From Aquimonas sp964586455 (lineage in GTDB: Bacteria; Pseudomonadota; Gammaproteobacteria; Xanthomonadales; Xanthomonadaceae): DNA of 64,000 bases. The translations under genes and the position numbers were made by a program. The notes beneath the pieces were generated by a model. That model searched no databases and was not told where the DNA came from. It saw only the letters and a list, made by a program, of their open reading frames with translations. Shown here piece by piece: positions 25,399 to 34,414 of this stretch (within the stretch, counting starts at the first letter, position 1; every line of letters begins with the position of its first letter). Where the stretch lies: the NCBI GenBank assembly GCA_964586455.1, contig CAZPHV010000004.1, forward strand, positions 62,001 through 126,000, in the 5' to 3' direction.

Positions 25399-26006
25399 TG
25401 AGCGCCATCACCCATATCCGCAGCAAGGCCGTGCTGCTGCGCGGCGAGAACATCGATACCGACCAGATCATTCCGGCGCGGTTTCTTTCCACCACGACCC
25501 GCGTGGGTCTGGGCCAGCACGCGTTCACTGACTGGCGCAAGGATCCCGCCTTCGCGTTCAACCAGCCGGAAAATGCGGGCCGCCAGATCCTGATCGCCGG
25601 CCGCAACTTCGGCTGCGGCAGCTCGCGCGAGCACGCGCCCTGGGCGCTGACTGATCTCGGCCTGAAGGCCGTGGTCAGCAGCCAGATCGCCGACATCTTC
25701 CGCAACAACGCGTTGAAGAACGGGCTGGTGCCGATCGTGCTCGACGAGCCTATTGTTCAGCAGCTGATGCAACACGCCGACGGCGAGTTCGCGGTCGACA
25801 TCGCCGCCTGCACGCTGACCACGCCGCAGGGTCGGGTGCATCGCTTTCCGCTGGATGCCTTCGCGCGCACCTGTTTGCTCGAAGGCGTGGATGAGCTCGG
25901 CTATCTGATCGCGCGCGAGGCGGCGATCAGTGCGTTTGAATCCACCCGTACCCGTGATTTCTCCCTGCCCACACCTGCTTCCGAGGAACCTGCCCATGCG
26001 CGCTGA
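25398..26006 (+). CDS. leuD: 3-isopropylmalate dehydratase small subunit
   Basis: 202 residues from ATG 25398, chosen because it overlaps the leuC stop and gives the family start (HIRSKAVLLRGENIDTDQII). The swivel domain shows PARFLSTTTRVGLGQHAF, IAGRNFGCGSSREHAPWAL (substrate-binding GCGSSREHA) and SSQIADIFRNNALKNGLVPI. The frame is open upstream inside leuC and that part is not used. The 3' end overlaps leuB by 11 bases. Confidence 0.96.
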   Translation: MSAITHIRSKAVLLRGENIDTDQIIPARFLSTTTRVGLGQHAFTDWRKDPAFAFNQPENAGRQILIAGRNFGCGSSREHAPWALTDLGLKAVVSSQIADIFRNNALKNGLVPIVLDEPIVQQLMQHADGEFAVDIAACTLTTPQGRVHRFPLDAFARTCLLEGVDELGYLIAREAAISAFESTRTRDFSLPTPASEEPAHAR

Positions 26007-27084
26007 AATCGTTCTGTTGCCGGGCGATGGCATCGGCCCTGAAGTCACCGCCGCCGCCGTTGATGTGCTGAAGCGCGTGGCGCTGCGCCACGGGCATGAT
26101 TTCCAGTTCAGCACCCATCTGATCGGCGGCGCTGCGATTGACGCCACCGGCGAGCCCTTGCCGCCGGCCACACTTGCCGCCTGCCGAAAGGCAGACGCGA
26201 TCCTGCTCGGCGCGGTCGGTGGGCCGAAGTGGTCGGACCCGAAAGCCAAGGTGCGGCCCGAGCAGGGCCTGCTGGCGATCCGTCAGGCGCTGGGCCTGTA
26301 CGCCAACCTGCGCCCGGTGACGCCGCACCCGGCGGTGCTCGACCGCGCGCCGATCAAGCCGCATCTGTTGAACGGCGTCGACCTGCTGGTGGTACGCGAG
26401 CTCACCGGTGGCATCTATTTCGGCGAGCGCACCCGCAGCGAGCATGGCGCTTCCGATCTGTGCGTGTATTCGGTGGCTGAGATCGAGCGCGTGATCCGTC
26501 GCGCCTTTGGCTTCGCCCGCGCACGCCGTGGCTATCTGGTCAGCGTCGACAAGGCCAATGTGCTCGAGACCTCGCGCCTGTGGCGCGAGATCGCCACCCG
26601 CATCGGCGCAGACGAGTTTCCGGATGTTCGGCTGGAGCACCAGTTGGTCGACTCGATGGCCATGCATCTGATTGCGCGGCCGCGCGAGTACGACGTGATC
26701 GTCTCCGAAAACATGTTCGGCGACATTCTCACTGATGAGGCCTCGATGCTGGCCGGCTCGCTGGGTCTGCTGCCCAGCGCCTCGCTGGGCGAGGGCAAGC
26801 GCGGGATCTACGAGCCGATCCATGGCAGTGCCCCCGACATCGCCGGCCGCGGCATCGCCAACCCGATCGCGACCATCCTGAGTGCGGCGATGCTGCTGCG
26901 GCATTCGCTGGGCCTTGACGACGAAGCCCGCGAAATCGAGCGCGCGGTCAGCGACACCCTGGACGCAAAGGTCTTCAGCGCCGACATCGCCGGCAGCGAA
27001 CGTGCCTACTCAACGCACGAAGTGGCTGACGCAGTGCTTGAGCGGTTGCCGGAGCGGCTGCCGGCGGTGGCGATGCGGGATTGA
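25996..27084 (+). CDS. leuB: 3-isopropylmalate dehydrogenase
   Basis: 362 residues from ATG 25996, with GAGGA nine bases upstream; this start gives the usual MRAEIVLLPGDGIGPEV. It oxidises and decarboxylates 3-isopropylmalate with NAD. Motifs: AILLGAVGGPKW, QGLLAIRQALGLYANLRPV, VVRELTGGIYFGER, SVDKANVLETSRLWRE, VSENMFGDILTDEASMLAGS and EPIHGSAPDIAGRGIANPIA. Length matches the family. Last gene of the leu series; no clear terminator follows. Confidence 0.97.
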   Translation: MRAEIVLLPGDGIGPEVTAAAVDVLKRVALRHGHDFQFSTHLIGGAAIDATGEPLPPATLAACRKADAILLGAVGGPKWSDPKAKVRPEQGLLAIRQALGLYANLRPVTPHPAVLDRAPIKPHLLNGVDLLVVRELTGGIYFGERTRSEHGASDLCVYSVAEIERVIRRAFGFARARRGYLVSVDKANVLETSRLWREIATRIGADEFPDVRLEHQLVDSMAMHLIARPREYDVIVSENMFGDILTDEASMLAGSLGLLPSASLGEGKRGIYEPIHGSAPDIAGRGIANPIATILSAAMLLRHSLGLDDEAREIERAVSDTLDAKVFSADIAGSERAYSTHEVADAVLERLPERLPAVAMRD

Positions 27085-27695
27085 ACTTGAGCCAGGATTC
27101 GGGAATCGGGAGCGAAGAGGCGCGTTTGCGGACCATCGGTCCGCGCGCGGATGAGCGCCCGAGCGCTATGCGCGAGGGCCGGGATTCGACCGAAGGTCGC
27201 TGTCGTCTCGCGTGGTCGATACTGCGTCTTCGCTGACCACGGTCGTGCGCCGATGAGCTGGAAACCCTGCGGAGCACAGCCCTCGTGAGGGCTCAGAAGC
27301 GTTGGCCACAGTGATGCGAGGTGGCTTGGGCCAAGCGCAGCGCGCCCCAACGCCGTGCACTCGGATCTTGCGGCGAGTGTTGAGGTGACGACGTCGGGCC
27401 GCGCTGCGCTTGGCGCCAACCTACGCGACGCTTGCGGCGCGCCGCAGCCCACCATGCTCGCGTGTGTCCCTTCTCCCCGCGGGAGAAGGTGGCGCGCAGC
27501 GCCGGATGAGGGGCCGTGCGCAGCGTAAGCTTGTCGTTTGCGGCAGGTCTGGCGCTTCCACGTTGCGGCTCGAAAGACTGCATGGACGGCCTGCCAAGCC
27601 GCGCTTCCGATTGCTTGCGCGTCTCGCGGGAGCCGATGAGCCCGCGCCCCCGGGGGCCCTTTGCCTCGCCCGCTTCCCTTGACACTGCCCCGCCC
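27085..27695. other. 611-base intergenic region with dispersed repeats
   Basis: No gene recognised. It holds a GATTCGGGAATCGGGA motif (27098 onward), a copy of the GCCCGAGCGCT-TGCGCGAGGGC element at about 27157-27180 (also in the 77-bp repeats at 30.7 kb), and a palindrome with CCTTCTCCC at 27469-27477 and GGGAGAAGG at 27481-27489 followed by the ...GCCGGATGAGGG tail typical of a REP-like family. Confidence 0.6.
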
Positions 27696-28283
27696 ATGAT
27701 CCGAATCCTCGCCGTGCTTGGCCCGCTGGTCTTCTTGTTCAGCGCCGTCACCGTGCAGGCGCTGCACCCGAGCTATGACTGGGTGCAGGCGCCGCTGTCG
27801 TTCTACCTGTCCGGTCCGCAGGGGCTCTGGCTGCAGATCGCCTATGGGTTTCTCGCCGCTGCAATATCGGCGCAGGCCTGGTTGGGCTGGTACGCAGAGC
27901 GCGCGGGAGTGCTGAACACCGGCGCCCTGCTGCTGTTCTGGGGTGGAGCGATCGCTCTGGTTATCACGGCGCTCTACCCGGGCGGCTCGCCTGCGGGTTC
28001 CGTGCCGGGCTTCGAGCATCGGCTTCACGTGATCAGCGCGCTGCTGGCCTTCGGCCTGACCGGGCTCGGCCTGCTGCTGCGCGGCGCGCTGGACTGGGGG
28101 CAGGGCGAACGCCTGTTCCTGCCGTTGGCCCTGCTCGCGGTGGCGGCGCTACTGCTGCACGTGTTCGTGCGCGAACTGCCGCGCGGGGCCAGCCAGAAGT
28201 TGACCATCGGGCTGTACCTGCTGTGGCTGGGGCTGCACGGCTGGCGGGTGCCGCGGGCGTCGGCGGCCCACGCGCCTGTCTGA
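27696..28283 (+). CDS. DUF998-type integral membrane protein
   Basis: 195 residues from ATG 27696; upstream codons in the frame are part of the repeat region. Six hydrophobic helices are visible (ILAVLGPLVFLFSAVTVQAL; LWLQIAYGFLAAAISAQAWL; LLLFWGGAIALVITALY; a helix after HRLHVISALLAFGLTGLG; LPLALLAVAALLLHVFV; LTIGLYLLWLGLHGW). YPGGSPAGSVPGFEHRLHVI is the conserved acidic/His loop between helices 3 and 4 typical of DUF998. The function is unknown. Confidence 0.78.
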   Translation: MIRILAVLGPLVFLFSAVTVQALHPSYDWVQAPLSFYLSGPQGLWLQIAYGFLAAAISAQAWLGWYAERAGVLNTGALLLFWGGAIALVITALYPGGSPAGSVPGFEHRLHVISALLAFGLTGLGLLLRGALDWGQGERLFLPLALLAVAALLLHVFVRELPRGASQKLTIGLYLLWLGLHGWRVPRASAAHAPV

Positions 28284-28464
28284 TTGAGTTCGGAGTCCTG
28301 TCGGGCCTGCCGCCTCCGGTGCCCGCGGGTTCACGAGCTTGCGGACGCGCTGGAGGCGCCTCGTCGGAAGCCATCGGCCCCGCCTTCTTGTGACTTCTTC
28401 ACCGCTTCGCCACACTTGCGAAGGCCCCAGTGGCGGCCCTTCCCAAGACTACGGAGTTCGACCC

Positions 28465-28869
28465 ATGCGCTTTTCGCGCCGTCATCTGCTGATCCTGCTG
28501 CCCTTGCTTCTGCTGCTGATGGGCGCCCGCCAGGCGCCGCTCACGGATCCCGATCCGATCGCGGTTCCCGCCGGCCTGGAGCTCAAGACCGTCGAGCGCG
28601 AGATCAAACGCGCGCTGATCGGCCGTGGCTGGACCATCACCGGCGAGTCGGTCGGCCAGATCGATTCCACCCTCAACGTCCGCGCCCACAGCGCGCGCGT
28701 GCGGATCAGCTACGACGCGCAGCGTGTGGCCTTGAACTACGTCTCCAGCGACAACCTCGCCTACGAAGAAAAGCGCGGCCAACGTTTGATCCACAAGAAC
28801 TATCCGAGCTGGATCAATAACGTGCTGACCGATCTGTCGCGCGGGCTGCAGATGGCGGCGATCGAATAG
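28465..28869 (+). CDS. Small exported protein of unknown function
   Basis: 134 residues from ATG 28465 with ACGGAG upstream. Residues 1-22 are a signal peptide (RRHLLILLPLLLLLMGARQA) without a lipobox Cys. The mature part, about 110 residues, has an alpha-beta pattern: LKTVEREIKRALIGRGWTIT, then STLNVRAHSARVRISYDAQR, then VALNYVSSDNLAYEE and a C-terminal helix (YPSWINNVLTDLSRGLQ). Similar small periplasmic proteins are widespread in proteobacteria with no assigned role. Neighbours give no clue. Confidence 0.78.
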   Translation: MRFSRRHLLILLPLLLLLMGARQAPLTDPDPIAVPAGLELKTVEREIKRALIGRGWTITGESVGQIDSTLNVRAHSARVRISYDAQRVALNYVSSDNLAYEEKRGQRLIHKNYPSWINNVLTDLSRGLQMAAIE

Positions 28870-28934
28870 GCCACGGGTGACGGATGCGCGCATCGTTCGG
28901 CTTCTTCCGAGGCGTGGCGTCTATCGAGGCGGTT

Positions 28935-29028
28935 GGTGCGCGACACGCGCACCCTACAGCTACGAGTGACGCCGGCCCCCGAACGAAGCCAAAAGGCCCG
29001 CTCGCATAGGGTGCGCCTGCGACGCACC
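28935..29028. repeat. Inverted pair of REP-like palindromes
   Basis: GGTGCGCGACACGCGCACCC at 28935 onward and TAGGGTGCGCCTGCGACGCACC at 29007-29028 are near reverse complements facing each other about 50 bases apart, and each folds on itself. They lie between convergent genes. Confidence 0.6.
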
Positions 29029-29074
29029 ACGCTCGCGCCGGGCCATCGAAACCACTCGTAGCAATCGGGAGCGC

Positions 29075-30439
29075 TCAGCCCCCGCGCAGCGCTTCCATCA
29101 ATGCCGCCCTGGGCAACTTGCCGGTGGCGTTGCGGGGCAGGGCATCGACGCGTTTCAGCGGGCGCGGCAGGTAGACCGGGTCGACGACCTCGCGCAGCGC
29201 CGCGAGCACCGCGGCTTCATCCAGATCTGGCGCGACCACCAGCGCCGCCACACGCTGAATCGGGCCGTCGCTGTCGGGCAGGAACACCACGCCATCAAGT
29301 ACGCCCGGCACCGCCAGCAGGCGGCGCGTCAGCTCGCCCAACGAGGCGCGTTTGCCGGCAATCTCCAGCAGATCCGAGGCGCGCCCGGCCAGTCGGAAGT
29401 GACCCCCGGGCAGGAGTTCGACCAGGTCCTGCAGCAGCACGGGCGTCGGCAGCCAGTCTGCCTCGATCAGAGCGCCGTCCGGCCGCGGCTGGATACCCAC
29501 GCCGGCATAGGCGGTCCAATCCTCTTCGCGGGCAGTCTGCCGATGTGCGATCACGCAGGTTTCGGTGCTGCCGTAGAACTCCAGCACGCGGGCGCCGCAG
29601 GCGGCTTCCGCTGCGCGGGCGAGGGCAACGGGCAGCGGTGCGGTGGCGCTGATGACGGCCGCGATCGGCGGCAGCGCGAGGCCGGATTCGATCAGCGCGC
29701 GCAGGTGCACCGGCGTGGTGACCAATACGCGCGGGGCTTGCAGTTCGTTTAGCGCGCGCACGATGTCGGCCGGGAAAAAAGGCCGCACCGGATGAATCGG
29801 AAAGCCGCCGAGGAGAGGCAGCAGCACCGAGGTCTCCATGCCATACATGTGCTGTGCCGGCACGGTGGCGAGAATCTGCGCGGCCGCGCCGGCGACCTCG
29901 CGCAGCAGGGCCGCGTTGAGCGCGGTGCTGCGGCTGAAACTGCCCCAGGTCTTGGGCTGGGCCTTGGGTGGGCCGGAGCTGCCCGAAGTGAATCCAATCA
30001 CCGCCAGCACATCGGCCGGCAGCGTCGGCAGCTCGATCAGGCCCCGCCATTCCGGCAGCTCGGCCGGCAGCGCGGTGTAGCGCGGCGGCAGACGCTCCAG
30101 TGCGCAGCCGTTCAAGCCGTCGTCACCCACGCAGTGCGCTTCGGGATAGCGCTCCAGCATCTCCAGGATCACGCTGGGCGCCCGCGAGGGCGGCAGCAGG
30201 GTTGGCTGACCGCGCAGCAGGGCCGCGCACAGGTTCAGAATGAAGCGGTAGCGGTCTTCACACAGGTTGAGGCAGTGGCTGCCGGTCGGTAGCAGGTCGG
30301 CCAGAGCTCGCGCCTGGCGCAGGAACCGCTCCAGCGGAACCGGCTTTTCGTCGCCCACGGCGAAGCCCCGGTCGAGCGGCCCGCAGGCGAGCGGCAGGGG
30401 CGGTGAGGCAAGGCTGGGATCGTTTGGGACAGCCGACAT
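29075..30439 (-). CDS. AMP-dependent acyl-acid ligase (aryl-polyene/xanthomonadin type)
   Basis: 454 residues. ANL-superfamily adenylation enzyme: the P-loop-like VIGFTSGSSGPPKAQPKTW, LEFYGSTETCVIA (A5), FRLAGRASDLLEIAGKRASL (A7/A8) and the catalytic Lys in LPRNATGKLPRAAL. It activates a carboxylic acid as the acyl-AMP. It is shorter than acetyl-CoA synthetases and lacks an ACP. In overall form it resembles the AMP ligases of xanthomonadin/aryl polyene pigment clusters, which prime with hydroxybenzoate-type acids; none of the other pigment genes lie in this window, so the assignment is tentative. It is followed on the minus strand by REP-like repeats. Confidence 0.82.
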   Translation of the reverse strand: MSAVPNDPSLASPPLPLACGPLDRGFAVGDEKPVPLERFLRQARALADLLPTGSHCLNLCEDRYRFILNLCAALLRGQPTLLPPSRAPSVILEMLERYPEAHCVGDDGLNGCALERLPPRYTALPAELPEWRGLIELPTLPADVLAVIGFTSGSSGPPKAQPKTWGSFSRSTALNAALLREVAGAAAQILATVPAQHMYGMETSVLLPLLGGFPIHPVRPFFPADIVRALNELQAPRVLVTTPVHLRALIESGLALPPIAAVISATAPLPVALARAAEAACGARVLEFYGSTETCVIAHRQTAREEDWTAYAGVGIQPRPDGALIEADWLPTPVLLQDLVELLPGGHFRLAGRASDLLEIAGKRASLGELTRRLLAVPGVLDGVVFLPDSDGPIQRVAALVVAPDLDEAAVLAALREVVDPVYLPRPLKRVDALPRNATGKLPRAALMEALRGG

Positions 30440-30990
30440 GCAGTGAAGAACGCGTTAGGAGACCGCCAAGGCTCCATGAAAACGCGGGGGGACTCAATAG
30501 AGCGGGGAATCGGGGTGAGGCGACGCGTTCNNNNNNNNNNNNNNNNNNNNNNNNNNNNNNNNNNNNNNNNNNNNNNNNNNNNNNNNNNNNNNNNNNNNNN
30601 NNNNNNNNNNNNNNNNNNNNNNNNNNNNNNGCGCGGCATGCCGCGCGCGTTGCCGAACGCCCGAGCGCTGTGCGCGAGGGCCGGGGCCGGAGGCAGGCGA
30701 CGCGTTCGCGCGGCATGCCGCGCGCGTTGCCGAACGCCCGAGCGCTGTGCGCGAGGGCCGGGAGGGGGGTCGGGAGTCGTCCAAGCCCGAGCCAAAGCCG
30801 CGCCTTGCAGCGTGGAAGGCCGGCATGGGGCGACGCCGGGACTCGGATTCACGACACCCCAAACGACGACGGGCCGCACAAGGCAGCCCGTCAATCGACT
30901 TCAGCGGGGTCGGACTGATCGGAGCGCGGCGTCCCAGTCCGCGACGCTCATACGATTCCCGATTCCCGATTCCCGATTCCCGATTCCCGG
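30440..30990. repeat. Intergenic region with 77-bp tandem repeats and a (CGATTCC)x5 tract
   Basis: No gene recognised. Two copies of a 77-bp unit begin at 30631 and 30708 (GCGCGGCATGCCGCGCGCGT ... GGCGACGCGTTC). The same GGCGACGCGTTC ends the left flank at 30519-30530, so the N gap interrupts the array and the copy number is unknown. Each unit contains the GCCCGAGCGCT-TGCGCGAGGGC palindrome also seen at about 27157. (CGATTCC)x5 lies at 30953-30987, next to the pfp stop codon. Confidence 0.85.
30531..30630. other. Assembly gap (100 N) inside the 77-bp repeats
   Basis: Exactly 100 N, flanked on both sides by the same repeat sequence, so the true length is unknown. Confidence 0.98.
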
Positions 30991-32253
30991 CTACTTATCC
31001 GCAATCGAATACGCCGGTAGCTTCTTCGGCACCGCCACGTTCTTCAGAGTGATGTAACGCGGCAGACCATCTTTGCCGAAGGGCGGGAACGCTTCGCCCT
31101 GGATCAGCGGGGCCAGGTACTTGCGGCAGGCTTCAGTGATGCCATAGCCATCGCGGCGGATGTAGTTCTTCGGCATCTTCTTTTCGTGGTTGGCGACCTT
31201 CGACAGCGGCGCCGCTTCGATCTTCCAGCGGTAGGGCGCGTCCGACGTGCGCTTGATCACCGGCATTACCGAATTCTTGCCGGCCAGCGCGTACTCCACC
31301 GCGGCGCGGCCGACCGCCTGGGCCTGCTCCCAGTCGGTCTTCGACGCGATGTGGCGCGCCGAGCGCTGCAGGTAGTCGGGCACCGCCCAGTGGTACTTGT
31401 AGCCAAGCTTGTCCTTGACCAGGGCGGCGATGGTGGGCCCCACGCCGCCAAGCTGGCTGTGGCCGAACGCATCCTTGCCGCCGGCCTCGGCGACAAAACG
31501 GCCGTCCGGGTGGCTCAGGCCTTCGCTGACGACGACCGTGCAGTAGCCGATCTTCTCGACCGTGGCTTTCACCTTGGCCAGGAACTTCGCTTCATCGAAG
31601 GCGATTTCAGGGAACAGAATGATCTGCGGCGGATCATTCTCCTCGCGCTGGGCCAGACCTGCAGCGGCGGCAATCCAGCCGGCGTGGCGGCCCATCACCT
31701 CCATCACGAACACCTTGGTCGAGCTCTCGCTCATCGAGATCACGTCCAGGCTGGCTTCCATCACCGACACCGCCGTGTACTTCGCCACCGAGCCGAAGCC
31801 GGGGCAACAGTCGGTTACGGCGAGGTCGTTGTCGACCGTCTTCGGCACGCCGATGCAGGTCACCGGATAGTCGAAGGTCTTGGAGATCTGCGACAGCTTG
31901 AGCGCGGTGTCAGCACTGTCGTTGCCGCCGTTATAGAGAAAGTAGCGGATGTCGTGCGCGCGGAACACGTCGATCAGGCGCTGGTACTGATCGCGGTTTT
32001 CCTCAAGCCCCTTCAGCTTGAAGCGGCAGCTGCCGAACGCGCCGCCCGGGGTGTTGGCGAGATCACGCAGGGCCGCGGCCGACTCCTTGCTGGTGTCGAT
32101 CAGATCTTCGCGCAGCGCGCCGATGATGCCGTTGCGGGCTGCCAGTACCTTCACCTTGTGCTTGCGCGCGGTGTCGATCACGGCTGCAGCGGTGGCATTG
32201 ATGACGGACGTAACGCCGCCTGACTGTGCGTACAGCAGTTTTCCCTGGCTCAT
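30991..32253 (-). CDS. pfp: Pyrophosphate-dependent 6-phosphofructokinase
   Basis: 420 residues from ATG 32253, with AAGGGAAA upstream (the frame continues to 32403 without conserved sequence). It phosphorylates fructose 6-phosphate reversibly, using PPi. Visible: LYAQSGGVTSVINATAAAV at the N-terminus, LYNGGNDSADTALKL, CIGVPKTVDNDLAVTDCCPG (catalytic TVDND), FVMEVMGRHAGWIAAAAGLA (MGRxxGW) and GYKYHWAVPDYLQRSARH. GGND(S) instead of the ATP-type GGDGS favours PPi over ATP. Xanthomonads are known to rely on a PPi-type enzyme. It is divergent from the acyltransferase gene. Confidence 0.93.
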   Translation of the reverse strand: MSQGKLLYAQSGGVTSVINATAAAVIDTARKHKVKVLAARNGIIGALREDLIDTSKESAAALRDLANTPGGAFGSCRFKLKGLEENRDQYQRLIDVFRAHDIRYFLYNGGNDSADTALKLSQISKTFDYPVTCIGVPKTVDNDLAVTDCCPGFGSVAKYTAVSVMEASLDVISMSESSTKVFVMEVMGRHAGWIAAAAGLAQREENDPPQIILFPEIAFDEAKFLAKVKATVEKIGYCTVVVSEGLSHPDGRFVAEAGGKDAFGHSQLGGVGPTIAALVKDKLGYKYHWAVPDYLQRSARHIASKTDWEQAQAVGRAAVEYALAGKNSVMPVIKRTSDAPYRWKIEAAPLSKVANHEKKMPKNYIRRDGYGITEACRKYLAPLIQGEAFPPFGKDGLPRYITLKNVAVPKKLPAYSIADK

Positions 32254-32401
32254 GCGGGTTTCCCTTGGAAGTGGTCGGGCTGCAGGAAGATCGCGGGCTG
32301 CAACAGGCAGCGCGGCGCATAGTGTAGCCGCGCCCGGTCTGGCCTCGGCAGCGGACACGGCTGTGCCACCATCCGCGCCTTGTCCGCCTGCCCGACGTCC
32401 C

Positions 32402-33541
32402 ATGAGCTCACTGCCAGACAGCGCCCGCGCGCGCGCCGATGCCTACCTGCCCGCGGTGACCGGCCTGCGCGGCGTGGCAGCGCTGTGGGTGCTGCTGTTT
32501 CATCTGTACGACCTGAGCCATCGCGCCGACATCAGCCTCGGCGGTTTCAGCCTGGCGCCCTGGCTCACCAGCGGCTATCTCGGCGTGGACCTGTTCTTCG
32601 TGCTCTCGGGCTTTCTGCTGGCGCCGGCCTTCATCGATGCACAGCGTCGGGCGCAGGGCCTGTGGCCGTTCTGGCGCAACCGTCTGCGCCGGGTGCTGCC
32701 AGCGCTGTGGGCGCAACTGTTGATCCTGCTGGCGATCGCCGCGGTCTGGGGCGCAGGGCTGCCTTCATGGGGCGACATCGCCGCGCACTTCACGCTCACC
32801 TTCAACCTGTGGAGCAACGAGTCCTCGATCAATGCGGTGTACTGGTCGCTGCCGGTCGAGTGGAACTTCTACATGCTGCTGCCGGTGCTGGCGCTGGCCT
32901 TCCAGGGCAGCGCCCGGCGCGCACTCGGCGGCGTGCTGATTCTGCTCGCACTGGCGATCGGCTTCCGCCTGCTCTGCGTCTGGGCGGTGCATCGCTACGG
33001 TGCCGACGGCGTCGTCTTGACCCGCTGGATCACCCAGCTGCCGGGGCGACTCGATCAATTCGCGTTCGGCATGGCCGCTGCCTGGCTGCTGCTGCGCCAC
33101 CCGCCGACCCCCGCGCAGGCGCGCCGGCTGGCCTGGCTGGGCCTGATCGCCGCGCTGGGGCTGGCGGCACTGGCGTCCGAGCTTGGGTCCTTTGTCGTGC
33201 AACTCCGCATGCCCTGGGTCTGGCTGTTCAATGCGCTGATCGCGCTGGCGTTTGCCGCACTCGTGCTGGGTACTTCGGCCGAACCCGATGGCTTTATCGC
33301 GCGCGGCCTGCAGTCGCGGCCGCTGGCCTGGTTGGGAATGGTCAGCTACAGCCTCTATCTCTGGCACGGCTCGGTGATCGAGCTGTTTTTCCATATCGCT
33401 GCGCGCCCTGCGGGTCTGCTCGACTGTTTGGGCCTGGCCGCGCTTTCGATGGCGGTGGCCTGGCTGTCGTACCGCATCGTCGAACGGCCATTTCTGGGCG
33501 CGCGGGCGCGCCGCTCTGAACGTGGCGACACAATCCGCTGA
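32402..33541 (+). CDS. Acyltransferase family 3 (OafA/YrhL-like) membrane protein
   Basis: 379 residues from ATG 32402. Polytopic inner-membrane protein with about ten helices. The N-terminal LPAVTGLRGVAALWVLLFHL contains the RG...H signature of the family, and YLGVDLFFVLSGFLLAPAF is the second conserved block; WSLPVEWNFYMLLPVLAL and YSLYLWHGSVIELFF also match. Such proteins O-acetylate or acylate surface polysaccharides or peptidoglycan. There is no periplasmic SGNH domain. It is divergent from pfp, with 148 bases between the starts. Confidence 0.88.
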   Translation: MSSLPDSARARADAYLPAVTGLRGVAALWVLLFHLYDLSHRADISLGGFSLAPWLTSGYLGVDLFFVLSGFLLAPAFIDAQRRAQGLWPFWRNRLRRVLPALWAQLLILLAIAAVWGAGLPSWGDIAAHFTLTFNLWSNESSINAVYWSLPVEWNFYMLLPVLALAFQGSARRALGGVLILLALAIGFRLLCVWAVHRYGADGVVLTRWITQLPGRLDQFAFGMAAAWLLLRHPPTPAQARRLAWLGLIAALGLAALASELGSFVVQLRMPWVWLFNALIALAFAALVLGTSAEPDGFIARGLQSRPLAWLGMVSYSLYLWHGSVIELFFHIAARPAGLLDCLGLAALSMAVAWLSYRIVERPFLGARARRSERGDTIR

Positions 33542-33747
33542 GCTCTGCCGCGGCGTCTGCAGCGGCTGGTGCGGGCCTTCCGCCTTGGTTGAATTGACTT
33601 GCCTGGGGGCAGCGGGTACGTTGCCGGCGACCGCACGCTCGGGACATCAGCGGGACACGCAGCACGTCAGCCTCCGCTTGCGAGCGCGGTCCGCCCAGCC
33701 CAGCCTCCCGACGTCGCCCCCGATTTCCCCTCACTTTCGGATCTCCC

Positions 33748-34329
33748 ATGCGACTGGTACTTCTCGGCGCGCCCGGCTCGGGCAAAGGCACCCAGGCCAC
33801 GCGCCTCAAGGAACAACTGGGCGTGCCGCACATCTCCACCGGCGATCTTCTGCGCGCGGCCGTCGCGGCCGGCACCCCCCTCGGGCTGCAGGCCAAGGCG
33901 GTGATGGAGCGCGGCGAGCTGGTCTCCGACGAGATCGTGCTGGGCATGCTTGAAGAGCGCTTCAGCCAGCCCGACATTGCCCGCGGCTTCATCCTCGACG
34001 GCTATCCGCGCAACCTGGCCCAGGCCAGCGCACTGGACGCCCTGCTGCATCGCCTCAACCTGCCGGTCGACGTCGCCGTGCAGCTGGATGTCAGCACCGA
34101 GCTGCTGGTCCAGCGCATTGCTGGCCGTGCACAGGCGGAAGGCCGCGCCGACGACACCCCGGAAGCGGTGACCAACCGCCTGCGCGTCTATTCCGACCAG
34201 ACCGCACCGGTGATCGACTACTACCGCGAGCGCGGCCGCCTGGTCTGCGTCTACGGCGTGGGCGCGATGGAGGAGGTCTCCGACCGCATTCTCGCCGCGA
34301 TCCGCAGCGCCACGGCCGACGAAGCCTGA
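33748..34329 (+). CDS. adk: Adenylate kinase
   Basis: 193 residues. It equilibrates ATP, ADP and AMP. P-loop LLGAPGSGKGTQA, AMP-binding HISTGDLLRAAV, GFILDGYPRNLAQASALD, and a short LID (RAQAEGRADDTPEAVTNRL) without zinc Cys, as in the compact-LID adenylate kinases of xanthomonads. Length is normal for that subgroup. A long hairpin follows the stop. Confidence 0.96.
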   Translation: MRLVLLGAPGSGKGTQATRLKEQLGVPHISTGDLLRAAVAAGTPLGLQAKAVMERGELVSDEIVLGMLEERFSQPDIARGFILDGYPRNLAQASALDALLHRLNLPVDVAVQLDVSTELLVQRIAGRAQAEGRADDTPEAVTNRLRVYSDQTAPVIDYYRERGRLVCVYGVGAMEEVSDRILAAIRSATADEA

Positions 34330-34346
34330 TCGCGATCGCTCCGCTA

Positions 34347-34397
34347 CCGGGGCGGGTCTTCTGTCCCTCCGCGCGCTGCGGAGGGACATCGCCCCGG
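34347..34397. promoter_or_regulatory. Long imperfect hairpin after adk
   Basis: CCGGGGCG at 34347-34354 pairs with CGCCCCGG at 34390-34397, and inside it TGTCCCTCCGC at 34362-34372 pairs with GCGGAGGGACA at 34378-34388. There is no T-run, so it is not a simple terminator; an mRNA-stability or processing element between adk and the next gene is possible. Confidence 0.5.
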
Positions 34398-34414
34398 ACG
34401 ACGAACACATCCGC

